From assembly GCA_001464385.1 (NCBI GenBank), contig LNFB01000261.1, positions 1 through 64,000 on the forward strand: a stretch of DNA of 64,000 nucleotides, written 5' to 3'. Positions 58,941-64,000 of the stretch are shown piece by piece. The notes beneath the pieces were generated by a model. The model worked only from the letters and a program-made list of their open reading frames with translations, was not told where the DNA came from and made no database searches. This DNA is from Deltaproteobacteria bacterium Ga0077550. GTDB taxonomy: Bacteria; Myxococcota_A; Polyangia; Nannocystales; Nannocystaceae. The translations under genes and the position numbers were made by a program. Every line of letters starts with the position of its first letter. The first letter of the stretch is position 1.

Positions 58941-60491
58941 ATGCAGCACGAGACTCTCCTGGTCGTCGATTTCGGTTCGCAGGTCACGCAGCTCATCGCG
59001 CGGCGGGTCCGCGAGCAGGGTGTGTTCGCGGAGATCGTGCCGTTCAATCGCGCGTCCGAGCGCATCGCGGCGCTCGGCGCCTCGATCCGCGGCATCGTGC
59101 TGTCCGGCGGACCGTCCTCGCTGTACGACGAGGGCGCCCCGCGCATGCCCGCGGGCATCCTCGAGCACGGCGTCCCCGTGCTCGGCATCTGCTACGGGCT
59201 CTACGTCCTGGTCGACGCCACGGGCGGCGAGGTCGTGCGCACCGACAAGCGCGAGTACGGCGCGGCGCTGCTCCGGGTCATCGAGCCCCTCGGGCCGCTG
59301 GGCGCGTTCGAGTCCGGCCGCGAGGAGACGGTGTGGATGAGCCACGGCGACCACGTCACGGCGCTCGGGCCCGGCTTCCGCACCATCGGCAGCTCGAGCA
59401 GCTGCGAGCACGCGGCGATCATCGATCCCGCGCGCAAGCTGTGGGGCGTGCAGTTCCACCCCGAGGTGAGCCACACGCAGCGGGGCACCGCGGTGCTCGT
59501 CTCGTTCCTCGACGCCTGCGGCTTCGCCCGCGACTGGAGCATGGCCAACTTCGTCGACGAGGCCGTGGCCAAGATCCGCGCCGCGGTCGGCGAGCACGGC
59601 ACCGTGCTCTGCGGCCTCTCGGGCGGCGTCGATTCCACCGTCGCCGCGCTCCTGGTCGAGCGCGCCATCGGCTCGCGCCTGCACTGCATCTTCGTCGACA
59701 ACGGCCTGCTGCGGCAGGACGAGCGCGCCGAGGTCGAGCGCATGTTCGCCGGCAAGCTGCGCAACCCGCTGGTCGCCGTCGATGCGTCCGAGCGATTCCT
59801 CGCCGAGCTCGCCGGCGTCACGGATCCCGAGGTCAAGCGCAAGCGCATCGGGGCGACGTTCATCGAGGTGTTCGACGCCGAGGCCCAGCGCCTGGGCGGC
59901 GCGGACTTCCTGGTCCAGGGCACGCTGTACCCCGACGTCATCGAGAGCGTCAGCGCCAAGGGCCCGTCCGCGACGATCAAGACCCACCACAACGTCGGCG
60001 GCCTGCCCGAGCGCATGAAGATGGGCGTCGTCGAGCCGCTGCGCGAGCTGTTCAAGGACGAGGTCCGTCGCCTCGGCCTCGAGCTCGGGCTCTCCGAGGA
60101 GATGATCTGGCGCCACCCGTTCCCCGGCCCGGGCCTCGCGGTGCGCGTGCTCGGCGAGGTCACGCGCGAGCGCTGCGACATCCTGCGCAAGGCGGACGTC
60201 ATCGTGCTCGAGGAGGTCCGCAACGCCGGCCTCTACCGCACGCTGTGGCAGGTGTTCGGCGTGCTGCTGCCGGTCCGCTCGGTCGGCGTCATGGGCGACG
60301 GTCGCACCTACGAGAACGCCCTGGCGATCCGCGCGGTCGAGAGCACGGACGCCATGACCGCCGACTGGGCGCGGCTGCCGTACGAGGTCCTCGCGACGAT
60401 GTCGAACCGCATCATCAACGAGGTCCGCGGGATCAACCGGGTGGTCTACGACATCTCGAGCAAGCCCCCGGCCACGATCGAGTGGGAGTGA
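58941..60491 (+). CDS. guaA: GMP synthase (glutamine-hydrolysing)
   Basis: GuaA aminates XMP to GMP with ammonia from glutamine. The 516-residue product has a class I glutaminase with C84 (GICYG), H173 and E175 (FHPEVSHT), then an ATP pyrophosphatase with LSGGVDST at 226-233, and the GMPS C-terminal dimerisation domain. The residues after the nucleophile read GICYGLYVL, where E. coli has the 'CYGMQ' motif, so the usual Gln is replaced by Tyr. The cysteine itself is conserved, so glutaminase activity is expected. It lies three bases after guaB; ruvB follows after one base. Confidence 0.95.
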   Translation: MQHETLLVVDFGSQVTQLIARRVREQGVFAEIVPFNRASERIAALGASIRGIVLSGGPSSLYDEGAPRMPAGILEHGVPVLGICYGLYVLVDATGGEVVRTDKREYGAALLRVIEPLGPLGAFESGREETVWMSHGDHVTALGPGFRTIGSSSSCEHAAIIDPARKLWGVQFHPEVSHTQRGTAVLVSFLDACGFARDWSMANFVDEAVAKIRAAVGEHGTVLCGLSGGVDSTVAALLVERAIGSRLHCIFVDNGLLRQDERAEVERMFAGKLRNPLVAVDASERFLAELAGVTDPEVKRKRIGATFIEVFDAEAQRLGGADFLVQGTLYPDVIESVSAKGPSATIKTHHNVGGLPERMKMGVVEPLRELFKDEVRRLGLELGLSEEMIWRHPFPGPGLAVRVLGEVTRERCDILRKADVIVLEEVRNAGLYRTLWQVFGVLLPVRSVGVMGDGRTYENALAIRAVESTDAMTADWARLPYEVLATMSNRIINEVRGINRVVYDISSKPPATIEWE

Positions 60492-60492
60492 C

Positions 60493-61575
60493 ATGGCCCG
60501 CGTGCGTCACGAGGACGGCGGCGCCGGCCGCAGCAAGGTCGCTTCGGTCGATCGCGGCCTGCTCCGCACCGAGCGCGAGGAGTCGGCGATCGAAGAGGCG
60601 TCGCTGCGCCCGCGCACGATGGACGAGTACATCGGCCAGAGCGCGCTCAAGCGCAAGCTGAGGGTCTTCGTCGACGCCGCCAAGCAGCGCGGCGAGCCGC
60701 TCGACCACGTGCTGCTGCACGGGCCACCGGGCCTGGGCAAGACCACGATGGCGCAGATCCTCGCCAACGAGCTCGGCGTCCGCATCCACATCACCTCGGG
60801 GCCCGCGGTCGAGCACAAGGGCGTGCTCGCCGGCCACCTCACCGCGCTCGAGGCCGGGGACGTGCTCTTCATCGACGAGATCCACCGGCTCACGCCGGTC
60901 GTCGAGGAGAGCCTCTACTCGGCGATGGAGGACGGGCGCATCGATCTCCCGGTGGGGGAGGGCAACCGCGCGCGGACCATGCCGTTCTCCCTCGCGCCGT
61001 TCACCCTCGTGGGCGCGACGACCCGCACCGCGCTGCTCGGCGCGCCGCTGCGCGAGCGGTTCCAGATCGTCGAGGGGCTCGAGTACTACGCCGACGCCGA
61101 GCTCGCCGAGATCGTCCAGCGCACCGCTCGGATCCTCAAGTTCACCGCGACCGACGCGGGCGCCGCCGAGATCGGCCGGCGAAGCCGCGGCACGCCGCGC
61201 ATCGCGAACCGACTCACCCGGCGCGTCCGCGACTTCGCCCAGGTCCGCGGCCGCGCTTCGATCGATCGCGACGACGCGCAGTACGGCCTCGGCGAGCTCG
61301 GCATCGATCCCGAGGGCCTCGACGCGATCGATCGCCGGGTGCTGACCGCGATCGTCGATCTGTTCGACGGCGGCCCGGTCGGTATCGACGCGCTGGCCGC
61401 CACGCTGTCGGAGCCGCGCGACACGCTCGAGGACGTCTACGAGCCGTTCCTGCTGCAGCGCGGGTTCCTCATCCGGACGCCGCGCGGCCGCCAGGTGACC
61501 CGCAAGGCGCTCGCGCACCTCGGCCGTAGCACCGCGTCGGGCGGCGGCGGCGACCAGGGCGAGCTGCCGTTGTAG
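60493..61575 (+). CDS. ruvB: RuvB, Holliday junction branch migration motor
   Basis: RuvB is the AAA+ ring that drives RuvA-bound junction migration. The 360-residue product has Walker A GPPGLGKT at 77-84, Walker B DE at 128-129 (VLFIDEIHRL), sensor 1 FTLVGATTRTALL, the arginine finger in LRERFQI, and the winged-helix end (DVYEPFLLQRGFLIRTPRGRQVT). A 25-residue basic/Gly-rich N-terminal extension precedes the family start. It begins one base after the guaA stop, so it forms the end of the guaB-guaA-ruvB operon. ruvA and ruvC are not in the window. Confidence 0.97.
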   Translation: MARVRHEDGGAGRSKVASVDRGLLRTEREESAIEEASLRPRTMDEYIGQSALKRKLRVFVDAAKQRGEPLDHVLLHGPPGLGKTTMAQILANELGVRIHITSGPAVEHKGVLAGHLTALEAGDVLFIDEIHRLTPVVEESLYSAMEDGRIDLPVGEGNRARTMPFSLAPFTLVGATTRTALLGAPLRERFQIVEGLEYYADAELAEIVQRTARILKFTATDAGAAEIGRRSRGTPRIANRLTRRVRDFAQVRGRASIDRDDAQYGLGELGIDPEGLDAIDRRVLTAIVDLFDGGPVGIDALAATLSEPRDTLEDVYEPFLLQRGFLIRTPRGRQVTRKALAHLGRSTASGGGGDQGELPL

Positions 61576-61600
61576 GCCGCCTCGCGCAGCGCGGCTGCGG

Positions 61601-61606
61601 TAGCCT
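61601..61606 (+). promoter_or_regulatory. -10 element before the TIGR01777 epimerase gene
   Basis: TAGCCT at 61601-61606 is six bases from the ATG at 61613; no ribosome-binding site. Confidence 0.45.
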
Positions 61607-61612
61607 GGACGC

Positions 61613-62527
61613 ATGAACGTCCTCGTCTTCGGCGCGACCGGCCTCGTCGGTCGCGCCCTGTGTCGCCGCCTGCTCGCCGACGGTCACCGCGTGATCGCGT
61701 GGGTCCGCAGCCCCGACGCGGCGCGGACCTCCCTGGGCGCCGAGGTCGAGCTCGTCGACGCGGGCGGCGGCGATGCGGCGCTGCAGGCCGCGCTCGGTCG
61801 GGTCGACGCGATCATCAACCTCGCCGGCGAGTCGGTGCTGCAGCGGTGGAACGACGCCGGACGCCGCGCGATCGAGGACTCGCGGGTCGGGCTCAACCAG
61901 CGCATCGCCGCCGCGCTGCAGCCCCTCGCGCGTCGCCCCGGCGTGTGGGTCCAGGCCAGCGCCATCGGCTACTTCGGCGATCGCGGCGACGAGGTGCTCG
62001 ACGAGTCGTCGAGCCGCGGCGACGGCTACCTCGCCGAGCTCTGCGAGCGCTGGGAGGCCTCGGCCCAGGCGGCGTCCCCGCTGGGCGTTCGCGTCGCCTG
62101 CGTGCGCATCGGGGTCGTGCTCGCCGCCGACGGCGGGGCCCTGGCGCAGATGCTGCCCACGGCGCGCCTGGGCCTCGGCGCTGCGCTGGGATCCGGTCGG
62201 CAGTGGCTGGCGTGGATCCACCTCGAGGACCTCGTCGGCCTGCTGTGCTTCGCGCTGACCGACGGGCGGTGCGAGGGCGTGCTCGTCGGCACCGCGCCGG
62301 CGCCGGTGGTGCAGCACGCCTTCGCGCAGGCCCTCGGCCGCGCGTTGCACCGCCCGGTGTGGCCGCGGTGGATGGGCGTGCCCGGCTTCGCCCTGCGCGC
62401 GGGCCTGGGCGAGGCGGCCTCGGCGGTGCTCGGCTCGCAGCGGGCGATGCCGGCGCGGGCGCTGGCGCTGGGGTTCCGCTTCCGGTTCCCCGACGTCGAC
62501 GCCGCGCTCGCGGACCTGCTGAAGTGA
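61613..62527 (+). CDS. TIGR01777-family NAD(P)-dependent epimerase
   Basis: The 304-residue product is a short-chain dehydrogenase-like protein of the YfcH/TIGR01777 family. It has the Rossmann opening VLVFGATGLVGRALCRRL, the family signatures INLAGESVLQRWND and SRV, SAIGYFGDRGDE, RIGVVLAADGGAL, and a C-terminal DUF1731-like segment. The true substrate of the family is not established. E. coli YfcH binds NADP. It stands alone behind its own close promoter element; its stop is six bases from the convergent repeat protein gene. Confidence 0.9.
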   Translation: MNVLVFGATGLVGRALCRRLLADGHRVIAWVRSPDAARTSLGAEVELVDAGGGDAALQAALGRVDAIINLAGESVLQRWNDAGRRAIEDSRVGLNQRIAAALQPLARRPGVWVQASAIGYFGDRGDEVLDESSSRGDGYLAELCERWEASAQAASPLGVRVACVRIGVVLAADGGALAQMLPTARLGLGAALGSGRQWLAWIHLEDLVGLLCFALTDGRCEGVLVGTAPAPVVQHAFAQALGRALHRPVWPRWMGVPGFALRAGLGEAASAVLGSQRAMPARALALGFRFRFPDVDAALADLLK

Positions 62528-62533
62528 CGGGCC

Positions 62534-64000
62534 TCAGGCGGGCGGGCAGGTGCCGCAGCCGAACGACGAAATCTCGTCGACGCAGAACTGATCCCACGCG
62601 GTCGAGCAGCACGCCGCGTCCATCTCGCAGACGCACATCTCGATCGCGTTCACCTCGCAGCCGCCGCTCTCGTTCGTCTCGCAGCACGGCCCGTCAAAGT
62701 CGTCCGGATCGCACGACGCCGCGCAGAGCTCCGAGCCGACCTTGGACACGCACATCGCGTCCCACTCGGTCTCGCAGCAGAACGAGTCGGCCGCGCAGAC
62801 GCAGGCCTCGACCGCGTCGTCGTCGCAGCCGGCACCGCCGGTGATGCAGCAGTCGTGGTCCGTGGGACCGCCGCCGCAGTCGAGGCCGCACATCGCCTGG
62901 GCCTGCGTCGCGCACTGGTTGTCCCACTCGTTGTCGCAGCAGAACGCATCGATCGCGCACATGCACGCGGTGACGTCGGGGTCCTCGCAGCCGGGCATGT
63001 TGGTGTCGGTGCAGCAGTCGCCCTCGCCACCGCCGCCGCCGCAGCTGGTGTCGACGTCGACGCCGAAGGTGTACGCGCCCTTCACCGTCGAGTTCGGCGC
63101 GAACGCCCGCAGGAAGTAGGTGCCGGCGTCGAGGCAGCCGCTGGTGAAGCTCTCGTCGGACTGCAGGCCGGCGGAGGCCTCGATGAGCACGCCGTCGGCG
63201 TCGGTGAGCACCAGATCGATGTCGACGTCGGCGGGACCCGAGAGGTGGGCCGACACCGCGCCGCCGTCGAGGTCGAAGCGGAACCAGTCGTTGGTGTCGT
63301 CGCACAGCGACGCTGCGTGCTCGACCCCGACGTCGAGGGCCCCGAGCGACAGCGCCTGATCGATGTCGTCGTTGTCCTCGAACTCGTCCTCGGTGCACGA
63401 GCCGCCCGAGCCCAGGCACGTGCCCGAGTTGGGGATGCACTGCCGTGCCGCGGCGCCGTCGACCGATTGCACCTCGGTCGGCGAGCACACGTAGTCGGTC
63501 TGGCACTCGCTGTCGTCGGCGCAGCCGGTGCCGCAGAAGTTCCCGCCCTCCTGCGGCAGGCACAGGTTGCTGAAGCCGCCGCACTGCACGTCGGCCGAGC
63601 AGTGCTCGCACACGCCGGCTTGGCCCATCCCGTTGTTGGTGAGCGTCACCAGGTGGGTGCCGTCGGCGGGCGAGTCGGTGAGGTGATCGCAGTCGCCCTC
63701 GGTGTCGTCGTTGTCGCTCGCGCTGATGGCGTACCAGATCTGCGCCGACGCGCCGCTGCCCTCGGCGAGCGTCGGGTTGGGCACCCAGCCGCGCCACATG
63801 CCGTCCTGCATGCTGCCCGACGTCAGCTGCATGTCGACGACGGTGAGCTTGGTGTAGTCGATCGGGCTGCCCGGATCGGCGAAGGCGTAGAGCAGGATCG
63901 GCGCGTTCTTGAGGCCGACGTCGTCGGTGATGTGCGCGTCGACGGCCAGATCGAGCTGGGTCTCGGCGTCCATCGGGGCGTGCTCGATCGCCGGCGCGCC
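62534..64000 (-). CDS. Large secreted cysteine-rich protein with PPC domain and three 55-residue repeats (5' end outside window)
   Basis: The frame is open to the window edge, so the signal peptide is missing. The visible 488 residues start with a beta-rich domain, then a Cys-rich stretch (CEHCSADVQCGGFSNLCLP). A pre-peptidase C-terminal (PPC-like) domain follows (DTNDWFRFDLDGGAVSAHLSGPADVDIDLVL...GTYFLRAFAPNS). The last 162 residues are three tandem repeats with the rhythm CC...GC...ACVC..D.FCC...WD..C. These are found in secreted proteins of Nannocystis-like myxobacteria and planctomycetes. It is probably exported. A role in surface binding is inference. Confidence 0.8.
   Translation of the reverse strand, partial: GAPAIEHAPMDAETQLDLAVDAHITDDVGLKNAPILLYAFADPGSPIDYTKLTVVDMQLTSGSMQDGMWRGWVPNPTLAEGSGASAQIWYAISASDNDDTEGDCDHLTDSPADGTHLVTLTNNGMGQAGVCEHCSADVQCGGFSNLCLPQEGGNFCGTGCADDSECQTDYVCSPTEVQSVDGAAARQCIPNSGTCLGSGGSCTEDEFEDNDDIDQALSLGALDVGVEHAASLCDDTNDWFRFDLDGGAVSAHLSGPADVDIDLVLTDADGVLIEASAGLQSDESFTSGCLDAGTYFLRAFAPNSTVKGAYTFGVDVDTSCGGGGGEGDCCTDTNMPGCEDPDVTACMCAIDAFCCDNEWDNQCATQAQAMCGLDCGGGPTDHDCCITGGAGCDDDAVEACVCAADSFCCETEWDAMCVSKVGSELCAASCDPDDFDGPCCETNESGGCEVNAIEMCVCEMDAACCSTAWDQFCVDEISSFGCGTCPPA
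62537..63022 (-). repeat. Three tandem Cys-rich repeats (55, 55 and 52 residues)
   Basis: Minus-strand units lie at 63022-62858, 62857-62693 and 62692-62537, each with nine or ten cysteines. The shared pattern is CC-x(5-7)-GC-x(5-6)-A/E-C-V/M-C-x(2)-D-x(2)-CC-x(3)-WD-x(2)-C. They are the C-terminal end of the gene, with a 165-base period. The protein pattern is conserved more than the DNA, so the repeats are old. Confidence 0.85.

Overview
The window is very GC-rich (roughly 70% or more), almost fully coding, and looks like a piece of a myxobacterial chromosome (Myxococcota, most likely the Nannocystis/Plesiocystis side). The grounds are eukaryotic-type Ser/Thr kinases with an HRDVSPHN catalytic loop, FHA proteins, many lipoproteins with Ser/Gly/Asp-rich linkers and cysteine-rich domains, and a futalosine-type menaquinone operon. 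I saw no tRNA, rRNA, insertion sequence, integrase, CRISPR array or phage gene. The organism call is inference.

Layout. 1-13.4 kb is housekeeping: the end of an FHA protein, recG, a BFD-type [2Fe-2S] protein, a ComEA-like helix-hairpin-helix protein, pepP, a giant NAD-glutamate dehydrogenase, lspA convergent with purN, and the hslV-hslU protease pair. 13.4-17.1 kb holds a methyltransferase and two tandem cysteine-rich lipoprotein paralogues. 17.3-33.6 kb is the most unusual part. A minus-strand signalling operon (TPR-FHA protein, Ser/Thr kinase, ConA-like lipoprotein, 1432-residue kinase/cyclase-like/ATPase/TPR protein, small lipoprotein) diverges from a plus-strand RavA-like MoxR ATPase / vWA locus (two unrecognised proteins, MoxR, vWA, TPR-HEAT). 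33.6-37.5 kb carries cell-envelope proteins (beta-barrel, two OmpA-type lipoproteins, an AgmX-like lipoprotein, a coiled-coil protein). 37.6-40.2 kb is reverse transsulfuration (cystathionine beta-synthase, then cystathionine gamma-lyase/synthase).

41.3-49.1 kb is one minus-strand menaquinone operon headed by a GbsR/MarR-type regulator: regulator, polyprenyl diphosphate synthase, ubiE/menG, ubiX, a small unknown, mqnE, an mqnA-mqnC fusion, and a UbiA-family prenyltransferase. The matching UbiD-family decarboxylase lies apart at 54.4 kb. mqnB and mqnD are not in the window. 49.2-57.3 kb holds an HtrA-like protease and several lipoproteins, one with a CxxCH haem motif. 57.5-61.6 kb is guaB-guaA-ruvB, followed by a TIGR01777 epimerase and a truncated secreted protein with three 55-residue cysteine-rich repeats.

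Expression style. At twelve places a -10-like hexamer (TAnnnT or close) sits only 5-12 bases before a start codon with no Shine-Dalgarno sequence, which suggests leaderless messages. Twelve gene junctions are four-base GTGA or ATGA stop-start overlaps. Two genes (the TPR-FHA gene and the mqnA part of the fusion) are broken by one-base frameshifts, each beside a run of four C; these may be assembly errors.
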